Below are positions 48,721 through 64,000 of a stretch of 64,000 nucleotides of DNA, piece after piece. Location of the stretch: positions 61,590,470 through 61,654,469 of the forward strand of contig OZ026630.1 of assembly GCA_964020975.1 (NCBI GenBank), written 5' to 3'. The notes below the pieces were generated by a model. It saw only the letters and a program-made list of their open reading frames with translations. It made no database searches and was not told the DNA's origin. Numbering within the stretch: position 1 is the first letter of the stretch; the number at the start of each line of letters is the position of its first letter. The DNA is from Hermodice carunculata (taxonomy: Eukaryota; Annelida; Polychaeta; Eunicida; Amphinomidae). A program made the position numbers and the translations under genes.

Positions 48721-50547
48721 CACTAATAAAGAAAATACTTAAAATTTCACGTGTCTCTGCAGAAATTGCAGCTGGAATCTCAACATGTTCGACAAATGTA
48801 TCATTTAAATTATATTTTTTGAGGGGAGCTAAACAATATGTTTATGGACAAGACCGACGCATACTTGTGCTTGAAGTATGGTGAGCACAAAGCACTGGTA
48901 CATTACATCAAAACCAACAAGATGTTGGAAATACTGAGTCTGACTGAGAAAAATCCCATGTGAGGCTTTGTGCTTTTCATGTTTATGTAAGACGGGTCAA
49001 TACTGTAAATCACACTAGAAAGATCTTGGAATTGATGCCTACAAGAATATGTGGTGGGTACTTTGGTTCGTCAATGATGAAAGACTGCCTCATCTCCAAA
49101 GGAAATATCATATAGATTTTTGGGCACAAAATTAGGTCCCGAGTAATGCCGGTGCTCAGCGTTCGGTGATCTTGATGACCATTTACTTGTTACACGTTCA
49201 CGCTGGTTCAATGCAGTAAACATATTATAATCCACCATCCACATGTCTGTATAATTGTGTTATTACCGCGACCACACAAGTTCACGCTCATGACACCTGC
49301 GATCTACAAGGTGGTATTAATGGGAGTGAGATTTCAAATACTTGGGTAAGCAAAAGTGCAAAATGAATAGAACGAAATACATTTTTTCCTAGAGCTTAAC
49401 ATTTCGAGCGTTCTTTAGGTATTAGGTTTGACCTTTGAAGCAAGGGCCTAAAGAAGAAAGAATGGCACTCCAACAGAGTTGTCACTAACGTCATACAGAC
49501 AGGAATACATCTTTGTTTGTAGAGCTCTTCGTTGTACTGGGCCATGATAGCATTACGAATAATTACCAGTAAGAATGAATAAAGATTCTATGCAATAATT
49601 CTTAAATGGACCTTTAAGTTCAATGTGTGAACACAACTTGAAGCACTTTTTGTTCCAGTGTTCACCTGACCAACTTTGACGATGAAGCTGTTTCCCGAAG
49701 GCTTAAAATAATTAAAATGTCTTTCACAACATAGGAAACATTATGTATACGTTGCAGAGAGACACTCAATTCATACTTTCCTACAGTTCCATGTTTGTAA
49801 ACTATATCTTTCACATACCCAATAGCTTCCAAATATTAATTATTTATTATGTTTATTAGCAATAGGCTACAGTAACATTGAATCAATAGTTTTGGTTTGT
49901 GCATTTTTTGCCCTTCGCCCCAGAAGAGAACGGAAAAAATTCCTTACTCATGGAAAATTTAGTCTCCGAGACTTATCCTGAAATGAAATGTGAAAGTACA
50001 AAACAAATCTAATTTACCGGTTACAATCAAGCAGCTTGTGTAAGAAAGTGTTATCGCACAAAAAAGCAAAATGACCCCTCCGTGTTTGATATAGAACTAT
50101 TGATTGCCTTTTTCACGAAGACCAATTCATAGAACGAATGTTAATGTACACTTAAGCTATTACAAGAGGTACCATGAGAAGCAGGGTGTCACCCAAGGTT
50201 ACCCTCTTGCTGTTTGAGACGTTGTAGAGTAACAAGGAAAAACAGTTTGAGTAATAAACACTTAGAACCATCCATGATGGTGATATATTATATACTACAG
50301 TTCTGGACATTTTTGCACAGTGTTAATTTCGCATAAACTCGCTAAATTTTTTGTTCTAAAATGGTAGCACATTTTAAAGTTAGTTCATCGATGAGGAGCG
50401 CGAAATCGAAATGCATCCCGACCAAATGACAATCATCCCGCATATCACTTGTTGGTGTTTCCAAGGGTTGTGACCCTAACCAAAATGTGATGAAATTGTA
50501 AATGTTGCCAAATTGAATAAATTATATTCTTACTCTCTTAGGAAAGG
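48721..50547. other. Intron-like region, nothing recognised
   Basis: Returns to AT-rich composition after the DIRS block. No supported frame or repeat. Confidence 0.45.
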
Positions 50548-51012
50548 TTAGTGTGCCTTGACTTCTTTCTTGTTTTTCGCGAAATTTGTGCGCATTTTGA
50601 TATAGGGCAGTGGTAGCACCAAAAGTGTGAAATTAAGTCGATCACGAAACCTTCCAGAACTAAGAGTATCAGCACTAAAAAGATAAATACCTGCAACCTT
50701 ATCTCTTTGTGCTATTGTCTGTCGAAATAATCTGCAGTGGGACAAATCTATGTGTGGGTAACATAAAATACGAAATTGTTTATCTTTGCACAATAAATTT
50801 CCAGTACCGCTGTTCATGTATTTTTGAAGTGAAACAAGTGATGAACAAGTGAACACTTCCATAATATGACCAATGCAGCAAGCATGTTTTCTGAAATGAA
50901 ATCCATTTAAAATATTTATATCCCACAGTTTTCTCAGAGAATTACTTATTGTATAATGAGAGAAAGTTGTCATTTGTTCAACGGATTTTCCCTTCTGTGT
51001 GATCATATCCAC
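50548..51012 (-). CDS. Uncharacterised 154-codon open frame
   Basis: This is among the longest uninterrupted frames outside repeats and elements. It is mixed in composition with several Cys and His (FRKHACCIGHIM; NLLCKDKQFRILCYPH) and no signal peptide or membrane segment. No family is recognised, no splice sites were assigned, and it lies on the strand opposite to the nearby candidate exon. It could be chance. Confidence 0.15.
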   Translation of the reverse strand: MDMITQKGKSVEQMTTFSHYTISNSLRKLWDINILNGFHFRKHACCIGHIMEVFTCSSLVSLQKYMNSGTGNLLCKDKQFRILCYPHIDLSHCRLFRQTIAQRDKVAGIYLFSADTLSSGRFRDRLNFTLLVLPLPYIKMRTNFAKNKKEVKAH

Positions 51013-51257
51013 ATACTATTTTTCTGTATTGCGTTAAATGTTACAATGTTACACGCATTCGCTGCTGAAGACTCGTAGTCAAAGTAACATCAATCAGACA
51101 TTGACATGCTAGAACGCCTGCGTATAAATTAATGTAATCCACGGGTCAAGCTTTTCAAGTTCTCTATATGTCTGACAAAGTTCCCTAACAGTTGTCTTTC
51201 ATTGCGTTCGCCTTGAATATAAAGCTCCCTTTGGTATCATCTTTTACTATATTGCAG

Positions 51258-51300
51258 AAATCATCGGCCGAGAAGGAATTACAAGAATTGGCTGACGGCG
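51258..51300 (+). CDS. Candidate 43-nt host exon
   Basis: Acceptor TTTACTATATTGCAG, then 43 nt, then a perfect donor (GGCG|GTAAGTGG). Read in phase 0 it gives KSSAEKELQELADG plus one base, so it ends in phase 1, which is the start phase of the candidate exon at 63888. The other two forward frames are less suitable (one has a stop). The Lys/Glu-rich helix-like peptide fits the style of the other candidates. Confidence 0.45.
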
Positions 51301-55815
<4,515 letters not shown>

Positions 55816-55840
55816 GAAAAAACTTTGATGCAACTAAATA

Positions 55841-56286
55841 TATTTTACGGAGGCCCTGTGGTGTCAGCATAACTTCACTTTTTATCTTGTACTATCTTGT
55901 AATTAGCATATAAAAAATTGTAATCGTAAGATAAAAATCTTGCAATTACAAGAAAAAGACTTGTCATTACATGATAAAAATGTCGTAATTACGAGATAAA
56001 AATCATGTTATTACAAGAAACAAATCTTGTAGTTACAAGACAAAAATCTTTTAATTACAAAAAGAATAAATGTTGTTCCAGAATTTTTATTTGAATTCAG
56101 ACAATTTCAGAATGAAATGCCAGACCAGGAAATTAGTTCCATGCAACTGACTTGAGATAAAAATTCACTCTGAATAGTGGGCAATTAGGCTTGGCTCCAA
56201 AAATATATCATCCGCCTTCAAAAATACAGGTTGAGCAGATTTGAATATTCCGTCAAAGTTCACTCACACACACAGACACACACACA

Positions 56287-56333
<47 letters not shown>

Positions 56334-57571
56334 CCCTGACCAGGGAATAAATGAAACAGCAAACGCAGTATATGCTAACAAATATACAAATTTGCATATA
56401 CCTGTGGGCCGGGAAGCAAATGTGACACATGACTAACACCAAGGGTTTGTGTATGTCTCAAGCATACTTCTCGTACATGCACTTAATCCTCGTAATTGAT
56501 TTCCAAACTTTTTAAAATTTGAAATGCCAGATTCACTTTGAGTATTCAGATGACAACCATATGACCTGGTTGTAGGTTCTCGAAAATTCCCACAATTTTA
56601 GGCAAAAACTGAAGTACATTTTTCAAAAACGTATCTAACATATATTCCAATCACAAATAAATGAAACTGGTAAGTGGCTGATTCAGAAAATTTTGAAAAA
56701 ATTGCCCATTGACAACAAATAAAGTCTTTAAGAAATTTAAAAAGCAGACAAAAAAACATGCAATGTCATCAAGTGTAAAAGCAACAGGTCAGTGTGACCT
56801 TTTCAAATCAAGTGCCAATCTGATTAAAAAAATATGCTAAATTTCAACAGTCACTTAGATTATTCAGACAGAACAAAAATCGCACAACAATATGTACTGA
56901 TTGTTCAGGCACACATACACATGCAAATGTCAAGACACAGAATAAAACATAATCCCTACTATGTAATTCAAACAATCAACACAAGTTCAATCATCTGATC
57001 AAGACATTAAAAAAATACAGCAAATCATTCAATATTCATGGTAATACACAGCAAGCGATTCCAAATGCAAGGCAATATCCGCTAAATGATAACCAAATCG
57101 CAGTTCAAAATCAGACATAGTTTAGATTAAATCCTGACAGTGTCAGATATTAAAAATGCATTCAAACAACAGGTTCAAATTACACACGCAAAATCATCAA
57201 AACGCAGTTCAAATTGTCAAATAAAAAATCATCCAATTTTTTTCAGCAAAGATATAAATCCTACTACAAGAATCAGCAAAAATTGGTGATACCAAACCAA
57301 ACATGCAGTTTGGAACAAACCCGAACTCATTTCTAGTTAAAAGTCACGTGACTCAGGACAGTTACAATCTATGAAAAAAATCTTCACGCAGGCGACTTAT
57401 TCTGGTACCAAATGAAGTACTTATTAAATTTTTATCTTGTTATTGCAACATTTTTATCTTGTAATTACCAGATTTTTTTCTTGCAATTACAAAATTTTTA
57501 TCTTGTAATTACAAGATAGTATAAGATGAAAAAGTGTAGTTATGCTGACACTACAGGGCTTCCGTAATATT
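55841..57571. mobile_element. MITE-like DNA element with palindrome-array inverted ends
   Basis: The ends are inverted copies: left TTACGGAGGCCCTGTGGTGT from 55845, right TTACGGAAGCCCTGTAGTGT read backward from 57567. The similarity extends about 140 bp and includes GTCAGCATAACT and then tandem TCTTGTAATTACAAGA palindromes. The element is 1723 bp and is flanked on both sides by TATT (55841-55844, 57568-57571), a possible 4-bp target duplication. The interior is A-rich, non-coding and holds a CA microsatellite. It needs a transposase from elsewhere. Superfamily not assigned. Confidence 0.8.
56263..56330. repeat. (CA)n microsatellite
   Basis: CACACA with a few GA interruptions, inside the inverted-repeat element. 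Confidence 0.95.
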
Positions 57572-58209
57572 CAGTGATGCTTCGTTATATCTGATTGTGT
57601 GTATAACGTTTCGAATCATCACGCTCCGGCGTATAATTATAACGGTATATCATATTTTTCGTATACAATATTTGATATTAGTCTTGCAAGTAATGAGTTC
57701 TACCTGGTGGATAAAAAAAGTGTTTGGAATTATAACAAACATTCTACTACCTGTCCTTTTGCATAAAGAATGACGCTCTAGAAAATGCAAGCAAGTAAGA
57801 ATTACGACGACCACCATTTAGGTAAAACAAATCATATGTTCTACAATGATGTCATATCATCAATATCAAAAATCCATTAACCACGTTATATTATCTCTAT
57901 GCCCTTTACTGTCACTTCTATTTCTAAAATATTTGAGAACATAATTTCAATTGTCATTTGTATTTCTATTTCCAATATTTCTAGACCTAGGTGTAGTTCT
58001 ATGTCTAGTAGTAGTTGTAGTTTTAATTTTTCTAAAGAATATTCAACAGATACCTTTTGAGGAAAGGCTCTGTGAGCCTGAAGGGTAATAACGAGTCTTC
58101 AGCTGGTAACTTTCAGAACTTGTTTCGTGCCCTGAAATGCTCGCAGATATTGTAATTCTGATGGCTTCTCCTTGTCTTGGCTATATATATATATATATAT
58201 TGTATTCAT
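57572..58209. other. Non-coding stretch with a GGCTC hairpin
   Basis: GGCTCTGTGAGCC at 58066-58078 can fold into a 5-bp hairpin and resembles the stem II of Penelope-type hammerhead ribozymes. The flanking core bases do not match that consensus. A TA microsatellite lies at 58182-58200. Confidence 0.35.
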
Positions 58210-58408
58210 GTCTTTTTGTAAAGAACTACTTCCTGGTCGTCTTTACCCTATTCCACAGTCCGAACCCTTCACTCTCCATAAGCTAACCTGTTACTGTCTA
58301 ACCTATATACATATGGAAGTACTATTGTCCATATTGCACACGGTCTTCTGTAGAATTTTGACAAAAGCTGTATTAGCCCAAATTAATTAAAGGGTCTTCA
58401 GCGGGTAT
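58210..58408 (-). repeat. Diverged antisense copy of the 240-bp repeat
   Basis: Matches the reverse complement of 12337-12578 over about 200 bp (for example TTACCCTATTCCRCAGTCCGA and CTTCAGCGGGTA) with clear divergence, so it is older than the pair near the Penelope-like element and shows that the repeat is dispersed. Confidence 0.75.
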
Positions 58409-60289
58409 ACATATATATATATATACATATATGCTTCCACAAAGCCCATCAACTCATAAACTGCTACTAGATATATATCAGACAAGTACATGAAAATATA
58501 CAGACAAGAGAGTGTTGACCGCGACGGGGTATCCGATAGCCAGATGTTCCATACCGAAAAAATGAATCAAAATAGATGCACAATCTAACTTTGTATGCAT
58601 ACGATAGGACAGCGATTGACATGTTAATAAAAACATCAAATTGACACGAGAATATAGCTTATCTCAACCACAGTCTCCCTTTGTTTTTGCTGGCTGCAAG
58701 CGGTACAGCAACTTTACACAAACATGTATTGTTCACTCTACAATGCAGTTAAGCTGTATGGTTACAGGTACGAATCAGCAATAACACATCGATCAATATC
58801 AGAGGAACCAGGTGGAAACTGATCCGGAATCTGCACGGGCATATGCGCACTTGTTGGCAGAACATCTGATCTTTGCCTTAAAAAATTATATTTTCAAGTC
58901 AACTAAAAAACGTTTGTTCCTCACATTTTTAGAATATTCTTTGATGACCAATGTCAATAGCTTAATTTTATTACAAGACCTATATCCTTTTTCCAACGGG
59001 GCATATTGGATTTTAACATCTAATCAGTTTTGCTCATGGTTGAAGGTTCAATTAGGCAAATAGTATTGAAGGGGAAATACATCTGAGTGCCGGCCTCCTT
59101 AAGGACTCTTGCGTTGGTTGAGAAATCGAAGGAATATCTGGCCCATTGTTGTAAGCTAACACGCAAAAAAGGTCATTCAGATCACGGGAAGACAAGTGAA
59201 TGCCTGATTGGATTCTAAAGCTATCTTCAGATGTACGTTTTCCCAGAGTGTCTGTCTTATTATTTTCATGGAAACTGATTCAAGGAAACATCCAAGTTGG
59301 GCCAAACCATTTCACAGGGCACTGTAATTAACAGCCTGGTATAGAATCTGATGCAGGCTCTATTGAACAAATAAACTTTGCAATTTTCCCGTTTGCAGTT
59401 AATGGCAGTTTGCGCTCCTGTTCACTGAATCTTTCGAGATAGGTTCTTGGAACTTTTCAGTTATCTTTTATTGTTCATTGCGTACGAGTATATATACATA
59501 TTTAGTCTGACTGTGTGGGGCGTTTAAAATGTTTCTCAGAATTAATCGCGTTTGGAACCTACAGGCAGATATATCGTTTTGCCGACCGATGTGCCGCCAA
59601 CATATTTGCAAAACAATTAAGAATGCCTTCACATCTAAGACTTGCTGTGTCTAGAATAAAAATACACACTTTTGACAGCCTCAGAGCCACTGGTATACCA
59701 GTAGTAGATTCACTAAACACACATTTTTCTCTCCAGCTTTTTGTGATTCTGCGCTCCCGTCTTCTTCAGAGTATTACAGATTTAACAAAATCTGGCATAA
59801 CTTTTAAAAGCAACATTTCCCCCCAAAACTGAAAACATCCAGTATCGGTAATGTGTAAATGCCCGGATGCGCCCTCATGTCGTATAAACTAGTTTAAACA
59901 GTTTAAAATTATCCAGCATGCCAGCAAAATAAAATTTGCAATTTATTTTGAAATTTATAAGGGCTAAATGGGCAATGGAAAGACTGATTATTATTTGTTT
60001 TGGGAGCAGCAACACATTAAATTATAGATTTATGGACTCGGATATTCCGCCGCTGAATTTGAATTTTAGGCCGCCTTTTTTATCAGAAACTGTGATTACA
60101 GAAATGAAAAAATGCAATAAGTTGGAGAGTCCAACGAATCCTTGAACATCCATACAATACTATGTTTTGTATATCAATGCCCCGCGTTTGTTAGTACATC
60201 CCTTTTAACGATCTGAGTAAAAACGATGAAATATTCATCAGTGAGTTCTGAAATGTAATGCAAAAATTCAGAGGTCTAAAAACGAAGGT
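58409..60289. other. Non-coding stretch before the second CR1-like LINE
   Basis: The frame 59515-59832 (plus, 105 codons) is open and mixed in composition but has no recognised domain. No feature is supported. Confidence 0.4.
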
Positions 60290-63200
60290 CGGTGGCAATT
60301 ACTCTGGCTACTACACTCTCTGAAAGGCGAAGCACTATTATAGATAATGTCTCTTATACGTTATCTGATTTGAATATAGATCTATTAACTTCTGGTATCA
60401 TGACCTCACGCATCACTGATCACTTCCCATATTTTACTCTCTAAGATATGTTGGTTCCTATGTATGACACGGTACCGAAGTATATCCATATTCGTCCGAG
60501 ACATGCAAATTCCCTATTAGATTTTAATCAACAAATAGTAGTTGACAAAATATATGATAACCTAAACAAACATCCGCTGTCTTATCCAAACAGATCCTAC
60601 CAAATAATAGGTACATCAATCAGCAATGCGTTGGATAAGCACCTGCCAATAAAAAACAGGCAAATACAAAAATATAAACCAAAAATGTCCACCTAGATAA
60701 CTTAAGCTAGAAAAATTTCACTTGATAAAAGATATACTATGTATAAAGCCCTTAAAAGATTAAATCATCAAAGTATTGAATATCAAACCCAAAACATTAA
60801 TCTACACACAATAATTTTTGGAGTGTACGCTACCTATTGCCAAAAAAAGATTATTTCACAAAGTGTTTAAATAAATATAAACATGTTGTTAAAAACACAT
60901 GGATAGTTAAATAAATAGACTGAAGAAGGAATGAGATTATCGAAATGCGTTTAACTTTAATGGAACCATTATGAGTGCTAAAGGTCAATTTATGAATGGA
61001 TTTAATAATTAATTTACCAGGTATGACCTGAACTTGCATTCAAAATAAGTGTTACCAAGACAAAGTCTTTTACTGACCATCTAATAAACCCAAGCAATCA
61101 TGAATTAAAATTTACTAATATTAGTGCAGAAAATGTGATAAATATCATTGATTCTTTGAAAGCCAAAAACAGTTATAGCCAGGATAGACTGTCTACAAAT
61201 CTTTTAATATATGGAAAATTGTCTATCTAAAGCATTCATTTTAAACATGAATCCAACCTGGTATTTTGGAAATTGCTCAAGTTGTACCAGTCTATAAAAA
61301 AGATGATCCTGCGCCTTGTGATAATTACCGATCAATTCCTATGTTGCCTGACATATCAAAACTTTTTGAGCGTGTTATTGTAAAGTGAGGACATCAGTAT
61401 TTCCAGTTCAATTTATATTTCGATTCTCATTATGGATTCAGGGAATGTCAGTCATCTGAGCTCGCCTCTTATGAGCGGAGACAAGTAATTTGTATGCACA
61501 AAGTTGAAGTGCCCATCAATATATTCATGGATTTATCCAGAGCGTTTGACACCTTAGATCCCAGCATCCTCTTACAGACACTAAGATATTATGGTATAAA
61601 AGAGTCCACCCTAGGGTAATATCCAACCGATTTTGGACAATTGTGTTTATTTTTGAGATTTGCGAATATTTTGGTGGACATATATATTGTCTTAATTCAA
61701 TAGTTTTAGCCCCAATATAATCTGAAGAAATTAGCAAAAATAATTTAATGCTTACATGGTAGTCAGTGAACTGTGTTCAGCTTTGGATGTTGATCACTGA
61801 CAACAGGTATCTGCTCAAAAAATGTATGCGTCACATGGATATTTGTCTAAAACAAATTCTCTTATTTTAATCAAATTTAAACTGATTTAATCTGCAAATT
61901 ATTTAGAGCAAAAACATATCAGAGATTTAAAAAAATAATCAGTTTTGGTAAGTGCATATGAAAATGAAGAATCCCATAATTTTACTCAATTTCCCCCCAA
62001 AATACATTTTTAATTTGTTATTACCATTGTCAGCAAACAGATAATGTTGTGAAAAATCCCCGATAATTCTTGTAGATACACGTGTTCAGATGATAATAGC
62101 AGAAATTTGACCGTTTTATCATGAATAGTTTTCGAGAAATATCCAAAATTTTACAAATAACACATTTTCGCCAAAACGCTTGTGTTTATGCAACAACTAT
62201 CAATTATCAGTTCCGCGTTTAGTGCAGACAGATTCTGCAAAACTTGCTGTCAATTGATTGTATAGGTTTATTATTTTAGGCATGGATGTTTCTGTTATAT
62301 GCGATATATAGATGTATTATGTTAGGCATAGACGTTTCTGTGATCTGTGATACATATAAGTCTATTATGTTGGGCATGGATGTTTCTGTGATATGTGCCC
62401 AAAAAGAAGTGTCACTTTTCCAAGTTGGACACTACCTAAAATCTATTCTCTATTTGTATAAGTAATCGGAAGCAGCATATTGATCTCGAGGATGTAGAAT
62501 ACAGCCATTGTAGAATAACAACTGGCGTTCCTTAGGGCTCAAGATTTTTGCCTCAGTTTTTTTTTTTGTTACTTACATAAATGATATACCTTGAGCTCAT
62601 CATTTTTGAAATCCACTATTTATGCTGATGGTAGGGCACTGTTCAATACTCTTGGTCTTTCTGGAATGTCAAAGGATAGGAATATTACTGAAATTATTAA
62701 CTTAGAGTTAGAAAAAATAAGCACTTGGTTTAAAGTTAACACGTTATCTCTCAATATCAAGAAAACTACATTTATATTGTTTCTTTAACCATTAAAGCAA
62801 GTCAATGTGTCTTCTCTCAATATCGAAAATATATATTTAGACCGGGTAGAAGAGTTCAACATCCTTGGCCTTGTTTTGGGCACACATGAGTTTGAACAAA
62901 CACACTCAAATAGTAACATCGAAAGTTTCACAGCTTACAAATATTCTGAATAAATTGAAACGTTGCCTTCCCACGAATGCGCTTCTTCTCAGATACAATC
63001 CATTGGTAATGCCATGTCACAACCATTGCGTCTTTGCCTTGGGCCACCAATTTAGTAGGCTTTTGTCGGTTTAACAAAAGGCATTAAGAAAAAATTAACA
63101 AAAGTACATATAACGCCCATACCGAGGAAAAAATCTTAAAATGCATGACATTATTAAAATTGCAGGACGTTTATAAACACTAGTTATTAAAAAAATTATC

Positions 63201-63480
63201 CTATCACAGATTACTCTTTGATCAACTTCCTTCTTATTTCAAAAACTTACCAATACTTTCAGCTAATTTGTACATAGCCATAATACTAGAGAAAAACACA
63301 AGTTGTTTATACACAGTCAATCCAAGTTTTGCTAAGTTGTGCATTCGGTATGAATTAGTGCGTTTTCTCAATGAATTGCCATGTCATGTTAAAGATAAAG
63401 TATACACGCATTGGTTTAGAGGTTTCTCCCCATACACTAAACAATACTTCTAAATTGCTATGATAATATCTGTCAAATAC
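60290..63480 (+). mobile_element. CR1-like LINE, 5'-truncated, eroded
   Basis: It begins within the endonuclease C-terminus: STIIDNV, then SGIMTSRITDHFPYF (60325-60445). A linker follows (HLPIKNRQIQKYKPK near 60640-60690), then RT blocks: VYKKDDPA, IFMDLSRAFDTLDPSILL (near 61520-61577), TTGVP and a degraded YADG box (near 62615-62630), LNIKKTTFILF, THMSLNKHTQIVTSKVSQ (near 62882), and the C-terminal tail RYELVRFLNELP...YTKQYF that ends at 63453. Several stops and frame changes are present. It is the same clade type as the minus-strand LINE at 0.5-5.7 kb. A foreign block interrupts it at 61612-62437. Confidence 0.8.
61612..62437. mobile_element. Insert within the LINE reverse transcriptase
   Basis: LINE coding stops after RYYGIKESTL and resumes near 62440, so this 826-bp AT-rich block is an insertion. 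Its edges are roughly inverted: TAGGGTAATATCCAAC on the left and the complement of TAGGTAGTGTCCAAC on the right. Near its right end are three units of about 46-48 bp sharing AGGCATGGATGTTTCTGT (62271-62397). No coding sequence. It is probably a MITE. Confidence 0.5.
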
Positions 63481-63887
63481 ACGACTGCTATGTCTATAAT
63501 CCACCCGCATGCCCCCGGACCCCCCCCCTCTCCTACTTCTCGCCCTGCGGGTGCTCTCTAAGCCACTACATACTTCTCAAGTACAGCACTCAGCAGTCTT
63601 CCTCTCTTGAAAATATTTTGGCTCCGCCCCGTGAGTTAGGTGACATAGCTCAATAAGTTTACTGTAGCTTCTTAGTGGCTCGTATGAAAGGGGTCGACCA
63701 ATGACCTTGATGCGAGTCTCCAGACTAACTTGCTGTCATCCGTATCCTAGTCAAACCTGGTCACGATTACACATTTTTTGTTTGCACTTATAACAGGAAA
63801 ATGTTAAAAATGTATATACACGCTATGTCAATGTATTCTTGTTGGAATGAAAAAAAAATCTTACTCCTTCCTGATTCTTATTTTCAG
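63481..63887. other. LINE 3' UTR-like and intron sequence
   Basis: The first ~100 bp are pyrimidine- and C-rich and may be the LINE 3' UTR. The rest is intron-like up to the acceptor at 63887. Confidence 0.4.
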
Positions 63888-63980
63888 AGAAGGCATTGTC
63901 ACGAGTGCCAAAGGTCAGAGGTGACAAAACAGACGCACCAGAAGGTAACAAGGGACCAGTTGAGACAAACAACGATGGCG
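63888..63980 (+). CDS. Candidate 93-nt host exon
   Basis: A good acceptor (CTTATTTTCAG) and a consensus donor (GGCG|GTACGT) bracket 93 nt. The phase-1 reading gives KALSRVPKVRGDK, then TDAPEGNKGPVETNNDG, and it starts and ends in phase 1, so it could be skipped without breaking the frame. Its start phase matches the end of the candidate exon at 51258-51300. Charged, Gly/Pro-containing sequence suggests a disordered linker. No family is recognised; phase 0 is also open, which lowers certainty. Confidence 0.45.
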
Positions 63981-64000
63981 GTACGTTTCCCCTTCATGTA

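Noticed and set aside
59515-59832. 105-codon frame as the LINE's missing N-terminal part
   Set aside because: It has no endonuclease motifs and lies well before the first recognisable LINE block.

Overview
The window is AT-rich animal DNA, most likely from a marine invertebrate. This is inferred from the mix of CR1-like LINEs, a Penelope-like retroelement with an N-terminal nuclease, Gypsy and DIRS remnants, short inverted-repeat DNA transposons, and many di-, tri- and tetranucleotide microsatellites. The exact phylum cannot be fixed from the sequence. No complete host gene, rRNA, CRISPR array or operon is visible.

The likeliest host content is part of one large gene on the + strand, seen as very short candidate exons at 7831-7868, 51258-51300 and 63888-63980. 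Their splice signals and reading phases agree with one another. A weaker candidate lies at 31754-31882. If this is right, nearly the whole window is intron filled with repeats.

Layout: 0.5-5.7 kb is a nearly full-length, eroded LINE on the - strand, split by a repeat-rich insert. 7.0-7.6 kb holds an unrecognised eroded - strand reading frame that ends in an A-tract. 9.9-10.8 kb carries a 941-bp unit (A) that reappears at 17.4 kb, where two 400-bp direct repeats (B) flank it. 12.3-16.9 kb holds a Penelope-like element: GIY-YIG-type segment first, reverse transcriptase second, a tandemly duplicated structured tail, and 240-bp direct repeats on both sides. 19-22 kb is mostly microsatellite and minisatellite. 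22-35 kb is intron-like sequence with a short palindrome array near 29.4 kb. 35.4-36.1 kb is the 3' end of a second kind of LINE with a trinucleotide tail. 36.4-38.0 kb is a TA-flanked DNA transposon with perfect 30-bp inverted ends. 42.2-48.7 kb is a broken Gypsy gag-protease remnant directly followed by a broken DIRS-like element. 55.8-57.6 kb is a second inverted-repeat element whose ends are made of palindrome arrays. 60.3-63.5 kb is a CR1-like LINE on the + strand with its own insert.

The elements do not act as one pathway; they form a layered record of insertions. The best candidates for undescribed biology are the Penelope-like element with its duplicated hairpin tail, the two inverted-repeat elements, and the short-exon gene.
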